Assembly (NCBI GenBank): GCA_021292105.1 | Contig: CM037869.1 | Coordinates: 42,389,990-42,453,989 of the forward strand | Reading direction: 5' to 3' | DNA from: Anadara kagoshimensis | Lineage: Eukaryota > Mollusca > Bivalvia > Arcoida > Arcidae | Length of the DNA stretch: 64,000 nt | Program-made: the position numbers and the translations under genes | Notes under the pieces: model-generated | What the model was told of the DNA's origin: nothing | Databases searched by the model: none | Seen by the model: the letters and a program-made list of their open reading frames with translations, nothing else | Part shown: positions 1 to 10,181 of the stretch, one piece after another | How the letters are laid out: every line of letters starts with the position of its first letter | Numbering within the stretch: position 1 is the stretch's first letter

Positions 1-9
1 CAAGCTTCT

Positions 10-648
10 TTGTCACAATATCGCTTTTGTGTGGACTTTCGGTACTTGAACTCGCAAACCCAAGATTTCCGATATATGATACCAGATCTTCAGGATTTGA
101 CAGAATCTTTCACTCATCGAGAACCCAATTTTATTACTACTATAGATTTAAGCTCCGGATTCTTTCAGATGGCCATTTCACCAGAATCATCTAAGTACAC
201 TGCCTTCAACACCTGCTTTGGTACATATAAATTTCTTCGTATGCCCATGGGTTTGAAAACAGCCCCAAATTCGTTTCAGTTATTAATGGACAGGATATTG
301 CATGGACTTACTTACAATATTGTACTGTGTTATTTAGACGATTGCCTGATCGTGTCACCGACATTTACGGAACATTTATCAGATATTCAGACTGTGTTCA
401 ATAGGTTTCGTGATGCCGGCCTCAAACTTGGACCAAATAAATGTCAGTTCCCACAGGAGAGATGTTTATTTCTCGGACACATGGTTTCGAAAGACGGACT
501 TGCACCTCCTCCAGATCGAGTTGAGGCTATACAAGAATATTGTACACCTACAAATGTTAAGTCTTTGCGTAGATTTTTAGGTATGATAGGATGGTTCCGA
601 AAGTATATACCTCAGTTTTCGAGTGTTGCTGATCCATCTTTTCTCTGA
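10..648 (+). pseudogene. pol: Ty3/gypsy pol, reverse transcriptase part (5'-truncated by window, frameshifted at 3' end)
   Basis: Reverse transcriptase domain of a Ty3/gypsy-type LTR retrotransposon, which copies element RNA into DNA in cytoplasmic particles. Visible RT motifs in order: FCVDFRYLN near the start, TTIDLSSGFFQ, the FLRMPMGLKTAPNSFQ block, the catalytic YLDD at 331-342, and LFLGHMVSKDGL with RRFLGMIGWFRKYIPQF towards the end. The reading frame is already open at the window edge, so the methionine at 10 is not the true start; gag, protease and the 5' LTR lie outside. The frame stops at 646-648 while homology continues at once in the -1 frame. One base has been lost or misread at about 640, separating RT from RNase H. 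Family assignment is firm; whether the break is mutation or assembly error is open. Confidence 0.92.
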
Positions 649-3638
649 AGAAAGGCGTTCAGTTTAGATGGACAGTTGAACACCAGGATGCTTTTCAACA
701 ATTGAAGGAACTTTTAATTAGGTCACCTATATTGGCATACCCTCGATTTGATTTACAATTTCACTTAGCGGTTGACACATCTTCTAGAGGTATTGGGTAC
801 CAACTTCACGATTCACAGGATTGTTCTGGAAAAGTATTACGTGTTATACGATTTGGGTCAAAGAGACTTAGTAAATGGCAACGTTCGTACGGCCCTACGA
901 AGTTAGAACTACTTGGATTAACTACTGCTGTATTAGAATGTTCCGATTACCTTCGCGGCGTACATTTTCAAGTGGAGTGCGATCACCAAGCGCTCAAGCC
1001 ATTATTTCAAAAGCGGTTAAAAGGTGCAATTTTTGACAGATGGCTTGCAATTCTACAAGAATTTAACTTTGATATTGTTTATAAACCTGCTGCCAAAATG
1101 TGTGTTGCAGACGCACTCTCACGTCATCATCATTCAACGCAGGAAGAACCAGAATTTTGTAGTCCCGATGAGACTGATCCAAATTTCCCATATGTACAGG
1201 ACCAGTTAACACAGCATAGCGCTAACCCTCATGGACAACAACTGTTTAATTTGTTACCTCAGGATCAAGTCAATAACGTTGTTATTGAACCAATCCGTGT
1301 AAATAGACATTTTAATGATGACAACGATAACAGCGATCCAGGTTACGATGCGGACACTGATGAAAATGTGTTACCATTAAAACATAAACAAGGGCGTAAG
1401 ACAAGGCAAACATCTTTGAGAAATGTTTTTCATACAAACTGTAACAAAAGTGATGTCGTGTTGACGCAACCAAAATTACCCTATGTTGACAAAGTCGAAC
1501 AATTTCATGGTAGACTAGATGAAACAGTGAACAATTTGCCTCTCGGGCAAGATAACTTCATTGATTGTTCTACAGTGACAGATACAAGCTGTGATAATGT
1601 GTGTGCAAAGTATGACGTGTCTACAGTAAATGATCCCGATAGTGACAATGCCGTTTTTCACAAGTCTACAGCACTAGATACTGATAGCAGTATTGTTCAG
1701 CAAGACGATACAAGTCTTGTTGATGTTTTACCGGATGTTCATTTAGATAGTTCACCAACTCTGTTGTCGGATAAAAACTTCAGTACAGGACAGGCAGGTC
1801 AAACGTCTAATGAAAGTATAAGTACCGAACAGGAAACGTGTCATGAAAGTACAGAACAGGGCAATAATGCCAATGACAATTTTCTTAGAGACGAACAACA
1901 CATACACGATTTGTTAGAGGAAACCTCGTTGTCCCTCAAGGACATTGCAGAGCTTCAATTCTCTGATCCTCGATTTAACCCAATTATATTGTATTTACAA
2001 AATGGTGTTCTCCCAAAGTCGCAGAAAGTTTCACGTCGTTTGTTGTTGGAGATAGGCGATTATTTTATAATTGAAGACGTTCTATTTCATAGTCGTGTTG
2101 CTAAGAGTAAACGGACTACGAATCACCATCATTCTCAATTAGTGATTCCAGAGAGACTAATACTCGGTGTCATGAAATTATTTCATGACTCGCCTATGGG
2201 AGCTCATGGCGGCATACAAGATACGCTTGATAGAGTTAAACAGCATTACTTTTTCCCAAGAATGGCACAAATTATTCAAGACTATATCAGATCGTGTCAT
2301 CAGTGTCAAAGCCGCAAGATTACGCGTCAACAGGTCCAGTCATCAGTGAAATCATTTCCTACTCCATCTGCTCCCTTTGAGGTTTGGGAAATCGATCTTT
2401 ATGGACCCTTGCCAACGTCATACCATGGCAATAACTACATCTTTACAGCACTGGACATGTTTAGTAAATTCCTGTATGCTGTGCCCATTCCCAGTAAAGA
2501 TGCTATTTCTGTCTCCGCAGTCTTAGTCAAGTTATTTACAACATATGGAGTATGTCATACTCTTGTAAGTGATCAAGGTCAAGAGTTCATGGCTCAGGTT
2601 ACAAGGACTATTTGTACGACGCTCGGTATATTACAACAATACACACCAGCATTTGTTCATCATTGTCTAGGTGCATGCGAAAGGACGCATAAAACTTTAG
2701 CAGAAAGAATAACGCCCTATGTGAAATCCAATATTAGAATCTGGGATGATGTGCTGCAATTTGTCTTGTTTGCCATGAACTCCTCTGTGAATAACTCACT
2801 AGGATATTCTCCCTTTGAAGTGATATATGGACATAGACTTCAGTTTCCGTTGACTCCGTTTTCTCGGGACATAAATTTCAACAGCATTCCAAAGGATTGT
2901 CATTCGTACATGGAAAGGCATTTGCGTGATCTTGATATTATCCGCCAAGAGATTAGAACTAATAGTTCACATGCCAAGTTTAATATGGAAACTCGGTCTA
3001 CTCAAGAACCTCATGGTCTAAAGTCAGGAGACTATGTTTATATGTCTAAGGAACCTACAGGCGTTGGCAAGAAACTACAAGATCAGTTTGCGGGACCTTT
3101 AGTTGTTCACAAGATTCACTCTGATCATATGTTAATTTTGAGAAATCCAGAGAAAGACATTATATACCAACAACCAGTTCATATTAGTCGTGTAAAGGCT
3201 GCATACGTACGTGAACCTACTCCGTCACCCTATTTTATACCATCTGTTACTACTAAGATATCACAGGACATAGCATGTGAAGATAAGGGAATACAAACGG
3301 AAATTATTAAACATACCGGTACACAGGATAATGTTCTACCTACAGCTGAGTCAGTTCGTCCTTCAGTATCTAATCAGAGAAATCCTTCGGCTAGGACTAT
3401 TCGAAAACCAGTGCGTTACATGGATACACAGGTTTCTGGAAGTGAATCAAGTTTTTCAGACTCTAAGTACTTTAAGGTAAAGAAAGTATTGGCTCAGAGG
3501 ACTGTGAATGATCAAACACAATACTTAGTGCATTTTAGCGGCGAACCTGCTCAGAATGCTATGTGGTTAGATTTTGACGATTTGAATTCTACAACCAAAC
3601 AGTTAGTTTTGAGTAACCCGCCACCACCAAGTGTATAA
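645..3638 (+). CDS. pol: Ty3/gypsy pol, RNase H + integrase + chromodomain-like C terminus
   Basis: Continuation of the pol polyprotein after the frameshift; homology begins near 645, before the first methionine at 702. RNase H: acidic residues Asp 774, Glu 906, Asp 981 and Asp 1110 (codon starts), the last inside VADALSRH. An acidic, low-conservation linker covers about 1130-1900. Integrase: H2C2 zinc-binding module (His codons near 2180-2210, CHQC at 2295-2306), then the DDE core with Asp 2394, Asp 2571 and Glu 2679; 35 residues separate the last two, the classic D,D35E. A GPL-type integrase C-terminal region follows. The last ~55 residues (from ~3465, YLVHFSG then a W) resemble a chromodomain, which in chromoviruses guides insertion to chromatin; this part is less certain. 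The 978-residue frame is uninterrupted, suggesting a fairly young insertion. Confidence 0.9.
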   Translation: MKKGVQFRWTVEHQDAFQQLKELLIRSPILAYPRFDLQFHLAVDTSSRGIGYQLHDSQDCSGKVLRVIRFGSKRLSKWQRSYGPTKLELLGLTTAVLECSDYLRGVHFQVECDHQALKPLFQKRLKGAIFDRWLAILQEFNFDIVYKPAAKMCVADALSRHHHSTQEEPEFCSPDETDPNFPYVQDQLTQHSANPHGQQLFNLLPQDQVNNVVIEPIRVNRHFNDDNDNSDPGYDADTDENVLPLKHKQGRKTRQTSLRNVFHTNCNKSDVVLTQPKLPYVDKVEQFHGRLDETVNNLPLGQDNFIDCSTVTDTSCDNVCAKYDVSTVNDPDSDNAVFHKSTALDTDSSIVQQDDTSLVDVLPDVHLDSSPTLLSDKNFSTGQAGQTSNESISTEQETCHESTEQGNNANDNFLRDEQHIHDLLEETSLSLKDIAELQFSDPRFNPIILYLQNGVLPKSQKVSRRLLLEIGDYFIIEDVLFHSRVAKSKRTTNHHHSQLVIPERLILGVMKLFHDSPMGAHGGIQDTLDRVKQHYFFPRMAQIIQDYIRSCHQCQSRKITRQQVQSSVKSFPTPSAPFEVWEIDLYGPLPTSYHGNNYIFTALDMFSKFLYAVPIPSKDAISVSAVLVKLFTTYGVCHTLVSDQGQEFMAQVTRTICTTLGILQQYTPAFVHHCLGACERTHKTLAERITPYVKSNIRIWDDVLQFVLFAMNSSVNNSLGYSPFEVIYGHRLQFPLTPFSRDINFNSIPKDCHSYMERHLRDLDIIRQEIRTNSSHAKFNMETRSTQEPHGLKSGDYVYMSKEPTGVGKKLQDQFAGPLVVHKIHSDHMLILRNPEKDIIYQQPVHISRVKAAYVREPTPSPYFIPSVTTKISQDIACEDKGIQTEIIKHTGTQDNVLPTAESVRPSVSNQRNPSARTIRKPVRYMDTQVSGSESSFSDSKYFKVKKVLAQRTVNDQTQYLVHFSGEPAQNAMWLDFDDLNSTTKQLVLSNPPPPSV

Positions 3639-4266
3639 TTACCAGTAATAGTGTAAACATCTGTGTGTATTGGTGACTTAATGATACAATACATTTATTA
3701 CTTGTTTTTGTAGGTTTTTTTTCATATCTACTTCTTAGTTGGAAGTAATTTTACATATTTTAGCAAGTTCATGTTGGGTTCATGTTCATACTTTCTCGTG
3801 TTCATTTTCGTTTTTATAATAACCCTTAATCCAGTTTATTTACTGCATACAAATATATATTCCATGATTTGCAAATGTCGACCCAAATGGTAGGCTTAGT
3901 AGTCCTATACCTCGTATTCATATGTTATTGTGATACCAATTTGAAATGTTATGATTATTGTACCAGAAATATTTATCACACATAGAGGTTATTGTGTACC
4001 TATATTTTCAATATAATCATCTTTGTTAGTGATATAATTAGTTTTCAAGGGTCAAGTCTCTGCTGGTACTATAAATATACCCCATAACACAGGCCATGAA
4101 CCTAACTAGTGGTATTTTACAGACATATATCGTGGTATTATACCAACATATTTTGCATATGAATATTCATGCATGGTTACTGGAAGGTTGTTTTTCATTA
4201 TTGTTATAAAATTGAACTGGTTTATTTGTTTAAAATTGGGGACCAATTTTTGTTTGTAGGGGGGGA
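3639..4266 (+). other. Ty3/gypsy 3' untranslated region with polypurine tract
   Basis: Non-coding AT-rich stretch between the pol stop and the LTR. It ends in a run of seven G followed by A (4259-4266), the usual polypurine primer for plus-strand DNA synthesis placed directly before an LTR. Small ORFs here show no domain. Confidence 0.7.
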
Positions 4267-4435
4267 TGTTGTATATAATGAAAACCGGATATTGTTCAGG
4301 TCCGTTGCGTTTTTCTTTGTAATTATTATGTTAACGGATATTGCTTCCGTGATGCTGGAAAGACGAATAAATGGTGATGTTGTGCCGATTTTCTTATTAT
4401 TTATAGAGACACAAATATGATCAATCAAGTGATCA
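4267..4435 (+). repeat. 3' LTR, 5' portion of the Ty3/gypsy element
   Basis: Starts with TGTTGT immediately after the polypurine tract, as expected of an LTR beginning TG. The right end cannot be fixed because a SINE-A copy and half a MITE-C follow at 4436-4873; LTR sequence may resume after 4873. The partner 5' LTR is outside the window, so insertion age cannot be estimated. Confidence 0.6.
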
Positions 4436-4790
4436 GTACAGCGGTAACTTGTTTGGTAGGGTGCTCGCTCCATAAGTGGGATGTCGTGTGTTTGATTCCA
4501 AACCGGGTCTGACCCAAGACTTGAAAGTGGGTAGTAGCTGTTCTGTCGCCAAGCACTCGGCATTACGAAATGAAAGTCACAGTTCTTTCGGATGGGAACC
4601 TAAAGTAAACGGGGTCTCGTGTCACGGTTGGCTTGGCACGATAAAGAACCCTGCTGTATAATGCCATCAACGCAACGCACAGGCAAACTTTCTGCACTGT
4701 GACCTTTGCCTATAGCTGGCGACGTCTCGATATAAGTGAAATATTCTTGACTGGGATGTTAAACACCATTACTCAACTCAACTCAACTCG
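4436..4790 (+). mobile_element. SINE-A copy 1 (tRNA-derived SINE)
   Basis: Reference description for SINE-A: ~340 bp. A tRNA-like head has box A (TAGCTCAGTTGG in good copies) and box B (GGTTCGATCCC). A body contains GTGACTGTTCTTTCGCCAAG and a conserved tail block with GGCGACGTCTCGATATAAG. The 3' end reads GTTAAACACCATTACTC followed by short ACTCA/CTCAA repeats. Such SINEs are transcribed by RNA polymerase III and moved by a partner LINE. This copy has a mutated head and sits at the Ty3 LTR. CAGTACAG, the MITE-C terminus, directly precedes it and the right half of a MITE-C follows, so it probably landed in a MITE-C. Confidence 0.9.
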
Positions 4791-4873
4791 GTCATTTGGC
4801 AGCCAAGCTTCGACTCTACTACCCCTTTTCGTTATTTCTGTGTTAAACTTTCGACAGGTCTGTACTGTACGCA
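4791..4873 (-). mobile_element. MITE-C right half
   Basis: Carries the inner segment (CATTTGGCAGCCAAGCTTCG) and the terminal segment CGACAGGTCTGTACTGTA of the MITE-C family (see 4998-5191). Confidence 0.8.
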
Positions 4874-4997
4874 CAACACAATGGAATGCACTTATTACAA
4901 TATTAAAACCGAGTATCATTTTATTACTTTTTCAAGTACAGTGGATTAAACACTGAACCTCTGACATTTCCTCAAGAGGCAAACGGTTTCAGCGATT

Positions 4998-5191
4998 TAC
5001 AGTACAGGCCTGTCGAAAGTTTAACACAAAACCCACGAAAAAGGCGTAGAAAAGCCCTGTTGTCGAAAGGCCGAGATATGGATAGCAACTGACAAAAAAG
5101 ATGTCGAGAGCTTACGAGGGATCGATATGAGCTGTCGACTCGACACTAGGTTGTTAGTTTGGTGTTAAATTTTCGACCAGTCTGTATTGTA
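4998..5191. mobile_element. MITE-C, complete copy
   Basis: Reference description for MITE-C: ~190-220 bp, non-coding. Long imperfect terminal inverted repeats begin TA-CAGTACAGACCTGTCGAAAG and TTTAACACTGAGCTAACG; the mirror copy ends in CTGTACTG-TA. The inner part holds GTGACCGAGATATGGATAGC, AGAAAAGCTGCCGAGAGATAG and GAGGGATCGAGATGAGCTG-like blocks. TA at both borders and a CAGT terminus fit Tc1/mariner-type elements, so a non-autonomous Tc1/mariner derivative is inferred. No transposase is seen in the window. Confidence 0.85.
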
Positions 5192-5386
5192 ATTCAAGAT
5201 ACAATAAAACAGGTTTTATTTCAGAATGAAAGAGAAAAATAGGTTCTGAAAATTGAGCTAGATAGGTCGTACCAGAAAAAATCTATAAAAATTATCATCT
5301 CCCGTTTGATTGGAAATGTCCTTCTAGTAAGTCATCAGTCATGTTGAAGTTTTTAATAAGGCTCAAAAAGTCCTTTAACATTAATA

Positions 5387-5574
5387 ATCAAAACCAAACA
5401 TACTAATCCATGTCCGAATCACAATCCAGAAGCAAAGTAAAAACTTTTGAACTGGCAAGTTAGGTTAGACACGTAACCTTCCATCAGGGAAGTGATACCG
5501 GGTGTTCCAGAAGGGTAAGCACCTCCTGTTAAGCTAGCTACACCCGCCAAGTATGTAATGAAAATTGTGTGAAA
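5387..5574 (-). repeat. Element G copy 1 (dispersed ~175-bp repeat)
   Basis: Family recognised from six copies here: AAACATACTAATCCATGTCC near one end, GACAAGTTAGGTTAGACACG in the middle, GGTAAGCACCTCCTGTTAAG and CTACACCCGCCACGTGTGTAA at the other. On the minus strand it reads as a cysteine- and tryptophan-containing peptide fragment often seen as spurious ORFs in bivalve annotations (recollection). No TIRs seen; class unknown. Confidence 0.7.
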
Positions 5575-5689
5575 GGATCATGGAACTATGGGACGTCAAA
5601 TATATCCAGGACAATAGAGAGAGAACTAATCACAGTTTTATGTATATTTCAAAATTTAACAACGGTGATCATCAAATCAAATAATATAT

Positions 5690-5926
5690 TTCATCTATAT
5701 AGAGACATCACCAGCTAAAGGTGAAGTGGCAGAATTTTTTACTTTAGCAATGCGCTTAGGGTTTGCCACGTCTGTTGTGACACGTCCCATCGGTTTTAAG
5801 GTCTTTTTCGAAAGACGGACCCCGTGTCGTGACTTTGATTTCTTTATTCCGAGTGCTTGGAGAAAAAAAGACCCCGGTCGAGATTAGAATCCACGACATC
5901 CTGCGAACACTCTACCAACTGAGCTT

Positions 5927-5928
<2 letters not shown>
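5690..5928 (-). mobile_element. SINE-A copy 2, degenerate
   Basis: Minus-strand SINE-A; the head is readable as CTCTACCAACTGAGC at the right end, the body is strongly diverged, and the tail is lost around 5690. Confidence 0.7.

Positions 5929-5965
<37 letters not shown>
5929..5965. repeat. (AG)n microsatellite
   Basis: About 18 uninterrupted AG units directly abutting the head of SINE-A copy 2. Confidence 0.95.
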
Positions 5966-5969
<4 letters not shown>

Positions 5970-6249
5970 GCTTTGGGTTTGAAGTACATGTAATTGCAAT
6001 TTTGATACAAAGTGTTTGCTTTGAACTAATTACAATTTTATGCAAAAAACATTAACGGTTTTTAAATAATCTATTAACATTAATGTTTATTTTCAATATT
6101 TAACAATGGTAATAGACAAGGATTGATTTATCATCAACACGAAATCTGACACCTTTGAAACAAAAAATGCCTGATACACTACACTGTCGTTTATTTAATA
6201 TAGAATCTGCTGGAGCAATTCAATACCAAACCGTATCATCATTAATGCA

Positions 6250-6290
6250 TATAGGCAAACAGCATTGACATGTCCGCTTGACCTTAAATT
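6250..6290 (+). repeat. Element J terminal fragment
   Basis: Matches the terminal inverted repeat of element J (see 40627-40880): GGCAAACAGCATTGAC then TGTCCGCTTGACCTT. The other end was not found nearby. Confidence 0.6.
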
Positions 6291-6301
6291 GTAATATTTA
6301 T

Positions 6302-6492
6302 TACAGCCCAACCTGCCTTAAAAGCCACCTCTATATAAGGGCCAGCTGCTTATAAAGACATTAAATTACATTGAATTTTATTCAAATTGTTCTTTATTCA
6401 TATTATTTGAACATGTATATAAAGGTCATCTGCCCATAAAGGCCACTTTTACTGGTTCCCTTGGGTGGTATTTATAGACAGGTTTGACTGTA
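6302..6492. mobile_element. MITE-D, complete copy
   Basis: Reference description for MITE-D: ~175-190 bp palindromic element. Ends are TA-CAGTCAAACCTGTCTATAAAG and, inverted, GCAGGTTGGACTG-TA. The inside holds CCTTGGGTGGCCTTTATAGAC, GAACCTGTATATAAAGGCC and CAATTGTTCTT blocks. TA flanks and CAGT ends of this type resemble pogo/Tigger-like (Tc1/mariner) non-autonomous elements (inference). Confidence 0.85.
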
Positions 6493-6504
6493 TAAGATAT
6501 TTTG

Positions 6505-6666
6505 GAATTTAAAGTGTCATTTTAAAGATTATATCAAGCAAATGCCAACTGCATTTAGTTTTGGCAAAAATGTTTATTCGTAATTTCAAAAAAGCTTGCC
6601 AAAATTTGCTAAATTTAAGTTAAGGAAAATCTTAGTTAAGGAATGCATGGTTGTGAAACCGGGACC
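6505..6666. mobile_element. MITE-E, right half
   Basis: Contains the inner block AAATTTAAGTTAAGGAAAATC and ends in TTGTGAAACCGGGACC, the terminus of MITE-E (reference entry at 19489). Confidence 0.8.
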
Positions 6667-6715
6667 TACGTTTACAGGAAACTGGTGTTAATTGCGAATA
6701 TCATGAAATGCATAT

Positions 6716-6842
6716 GGGCAGGTGGTCTTTGTATACAGGTTCAAATTATTTGAATAAAGAATAATTGGGATACAATTCTACTGGCTTTTACAAGCAGATG
6801 ACCCTTATATAGAGGTGGCCTTTCAGGCAGGTTGGACTGTAT
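6716..6842. mobile_element. MITE-D, truncated at left
   Basis: Has GGCAGGTGGTCTTTGTATAC through to GCAGGTTGGACTGTA; about 50 bp of the left end is missing. Confidence 0.8.
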
Positions 6843-6884
6843 ATGCAATGATGCTATATATATATGATATTGAAAACACGTTTT

Positions 6885-7400
6885 TTATATAGTGACCGAA
6901 ACACATATTTTCTATCCGTTTTCCACGTGCATTTTCCAAATGGTACCCAGAACACTTATGTCATTTTCAACATGGGTTTAAATGCATTTTCCGCATAGTT
7001 CCCTCGTAACACATGTTTACCCATGCATTTTTAACATGGTTTTTCTATTCATTTTCACTCGGGGCTCATATTCCAATGTGTTTTCGCATGTATTCCGAAA
7101 AACATAAATTCCATATACAACTGTATTGAAATTATGTTGGTGGGCGTACCTAGTTATTCAGGAGGTACTTTTCCTTTTGGAGCACCTTTCTGGTACAAGT
7201 TCACGTGTGATATTTAATTGGCCAATTTCAAATGTTTTACTTTGCTTTGAGATAGTGGTTTGGACATGGATTCCCAGAATAAGTATTCCCCGTGCATTTT
7301 ACACATGTTGCCCGGAACACATTCCCATGCATTTTCTATATGGGTACACTAATATTTCCCATGCGTTTTCGCGTGTTGCCCGGAAACATATTTTCCATAT
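6885..7400. repeat. Degenerate ~45-50-bp tandem array
   Basis: Repeated phrases CCATGCATTTTC, ACATGTTGCCCGGAACACAT and close variants recur every ~45-50 bp. Open reading frames here have no recognisable domain and are taken as by-products of the repeat. Confidence 0.55.
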
Positions 7401-7426
7401 ACTACAATTACATTTAATTAACTCTT

Positions 7427-7512
7427 AATTTATAAATACTAGATTTGACAGGTGTAAATTTTAGTGCATGATTTATAAATACTAGATTTGACAGGTGTAA
7501 ATTTTAGTGCAA
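7427..7512. repeat. 43-bp tandem duplication
   Basis: TTTATAAATACTAGATTTG with its continuation ACAGGTGTAAATTTTAGTGCA occurs twice in direct succession with no visible differences, implying a recent duplication. Confidence 0.85.
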
Positions 7513-7654
7513 CTTTTATTATCAGCTTTTAGCTGGCCTGACGTGTACAAAGTCCAGGGTTGAGGAGTTAACAAGTTCAAGTGGGGAAATTCAGACAATT
7601 TGTAAATATTAAACGGGATGTTTTGATATAGGACGGATACAAGTACTTTGTTAC

Positions 7655-7939
7655 AGTGAAGTATATTTTATTAATATCAAGACGTCGTCAGCTATAGGCA
7701 AAGGTGCAGAAATGTTGCCCGTGCATTGCTGATGACATTATACACCAGGGTTGTTTAGCGTACCACGCCTACCATGACATGGGACCTCGTTTATTTTAAA
7801 TTTATATCCGAAAGAACCGTGACTTCCATTTCGTAATGCCGAGTGCTAGGCGAAAGAACATTAAAATATTGGGTCGGGTTCGAATCCACGATCTCCCACT
7901 TACAGAGCGAACACTCTACCAACTGAGCTACCGCAGTGG
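7655..7939 (-). mobile_element. SINE-A copy 3
   Basis: Minus-strand copy with intact head (CTACCAACTGAGCTACCGC at the right end) and tail domain (AGACGTCGTCAGCTATAGG at the left). It abuts the decayed hammerhead element at 7940. Confidence 0.88.
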
Positions 7940-8030
7940 TTACCAAGTATTTTGATTACACGTTAACTTTACAACACTAGACAGCCGTTTCGGATTTCAA
8001 TTCCTCAGCAGTGGTACTTTTTTTTTTCAA
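7940..8030 (-). ncRNA. Hammerhead-ribozyme element copy C, decayed
   Basis: On the minus strand this matches copies A (47621) and B (62600). The 3' stem I strand TAGTGTT (7973-7979), stem III ACGGCTGT, GAAA (7988-7991), a stem II of GGAAT/AATCC type and the core box are all in order. The core box reads CTGCTGA (8005-8011) instead of CTGATGA, changing the invariant A6, and the 5' stem I strand is mismatched. Self-cleavage is therefore not expected. It supports a dispersed, multicopy family. Confidence 0.7.
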
Positions 8031-8634
8031 GGCGTTCAAAAGATATAGTAAATTTATAAATAAGAAGAAAAAAGAAAAAAAAAAAGAAAAAAAAGATACA
8101 TTGCAATCCCACAAATAACTAAACAACAAATTTTTATTATCAATACATATAGTTTTCATGTCAAAGTTTATCCACAGAGTTGAAATACTAGTACAAGAGT
8201 TTTTTGCAGTATTTTGAGGTTTTTTATTTTTATTTTATTTATTTTTTTTTTTTTATTAAATCGATTTTCATGGACTTATCTTAAATTTTGGAAATAAATT
8301 ATAAAAACGTTGGAAAATATATTTGTTTTAAAATACAAACACTATTTTAGCTGAAAAACAGTTTTACCAACACGATTTTCCCTACAATATAATTAGGCAG
8401 TAATGATATGACCGGTCCTGGACATAAGGGACAACTTGATCTTAACGTTTTTATTTTTCCGATGTACCAGTTTTCGCTTATTTTGCGGTCGTTTGTTTAT
8501 ATGCTTATTGTGACATAGTTCATTTCTCAAAAACCGCGAAAATGTAACTACGCGGATATGTCTATTAGAAATTTCTTATACCGCGAATCGAAAATACATA
8601 CACGCGAAATGAAAAACGTTTACAGCATTATATT

Positions 8635-8701
8635 AAATAGAAAACATACTGCTCCATGTCGAAATTACAATCGCAAAAGCGTAGTAAAAACTGGCAAATT
8701 A
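8635..8701. repeat. Element G fragment
   Basis: AAACATACTGCTCCATGTCG and AGTAAAAACTGGCAAATTA match the left third of element G. Confidence 0.5.
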
Positions 8702-9625
8702 TACAGCACAGACCAACAAAAAGTGTAGCACTAAGCTAAAGAAATTGTTTCGCAATCGGCAGATCATCTCGACCCCTTTATTAGCTTATTCTCGACAGCT
8801 TTTCTGTAACTGCCATCTGTCTATCTCTTGGCAGCTTTTCTGTAATTGCCATCTGTCTATCTCTTGGTAGCTTTTCTGCAACTGCCATCTGTCTATCTCT
8901 TGGCAGCTTTTCTGCAACTGCCATCTGTCTATCTCTTGGCAGCTTTTCTGCAACTGACATCTGTCTATCTCTTGGCAGCTTTTCTGCAACTGCCATCTGT
9001 CTATCTCTTGGCAGCTTCTCTGCAACTGCCATCTGTCTATCTCTTGGCAGCTTTTCTGCAACTGTCATCTGTCTATCTCTTGGCAGCTTTTCTGCAACCG
9101 CCATCTGTCTATCTCTTGGCAGCTTCTCTGCAACCGCCATCTGTCTATCTCTTGGCAGCTTCTCTCCAACCGCCATCTGTCTATCTCTTGGCAGCTTCTC
9201 TGCAACCGCCATCTGTCTATCTCTTGGCAACTTCTCTGCAACCGCCATCTGTCTATCTCTTGGCAGCTTCTCTGCAACTGCCATCTGTCTATCTCTTGGC
9301 AGCTTTTCTGCAACTGTCATCTGTGTATCTCTTGGCAGATTTTCTGCAACCGCCATCTGTCTATCTCTTGGCAGCTTCTCTGCAACCGCCATCTGTCTAT
9401 CTCTTGGCAGCTTCTCTGCAACTGCCATCTGTCTATCTCTTGGCAGCTTTTCTGCAACTGTCATCTGTCTATCTCTTGGCAGCTTTTCTGCAACTGTCAT
9501 CTGTCTATTTCTTTGCATCTTTTCGGCCACAAGCTATCCATATCTCGGTCACTCGACAACGGAGCTTCGATTCCGCTTCCGTTAGCTCTTAAAATAAGTC
9601 TTACATTTTCGAAAGGCTTTATTGT
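8702..9625. mobile_element. MITE-C copy expanded by an internal 36-bp minisatellite
   Basis: Left terminus TACAGCACAGACC with GCACTAAGCTAAAG, and right inner block CTATCCATATCTCGGTCACTC followed by CTTCCGTTAGCTC and TTTCGAAAGGC, are those of MITE-C. The region between is almost all 36-bp repeat. Confidence 0.8.
8790..9525. repeat. 36-bp minisatellite (~20 units)
   Basis: Unit built from CTGCCATCTGTCTATCTC plus TTGGCAGCTTTTCTGCAA. Its reverse complement equals the MITE-C inner blocks AAAAGCTGCC and GAGAGATAGATAGCAG, so the array grew from the element's own interior. The period is a multiple of three and stop-free on both strands, giving ~250-residue artefactual frames of 12-residue repeats. 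Few substitutions separate units: recent amplification or homogenisation. Confidence 0.95.
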
Positions 9626-10180
9626 TTATTTTTTTGCAAAGAAAAGTAAAAGAAGTAGAATACATTAAAAAATAAAAAAGAAAAAAATGTATTTTAAAGA
9701 ATAAAATTTTTTATTTGAAAGCCGTCTTCCCGATACATTATACAGACGCGTTAATAAATAAATAATACGAATTTGTCGACGGATGCACGGAAGTCACGAA
9801 CGACAAAAGATACAAAGGTTTCCATCCATTAAAATTGTATTGGTAAATAAAGCCAAAATCGATAGCTCTAATAGTTTTTACTAGAAGCGCTAAATTTGAC
9901 TCAAAATGTCAATCTCCAAACAAACCCTCATTGTCTCACAAATTATAGGTTTATCCGTAATATTCAAGAGTCTGTTTGTTTGTCAGTTTACCTTGCTGTA
10001 ATGGAAGACCGCCTCTGATTAAACAGTAATTGTCTAAAATACGGACCGCGGTATTCGGATTTTATTTCTTTAATACACCTTTGATCTTTTTCTTCATGTA
10101 TTGAATTCTGTGTGTTTGTTGGTTTATGATGCTATTGTCTCAAATATAAGTAATGAAATCCATATAATTACTGTTGTTAG
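9626..10180. other. AT-rich spacer, no gene seen
   Basis: Poly-A/T-rich, no conserved frame, splice pair or known repeat family recognised. Confidence 0.5.
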
Positions 10181-10181
10181 G

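Noticed and set aside
8781..9592. Long ORFs on both strands (~250 residues) over the 36-bp array
   Set aside because: Period divisible by three and stop-free; frames exist on both strands and are bounded by MITE-C, so they reflect the repeat, not a repeat protein.
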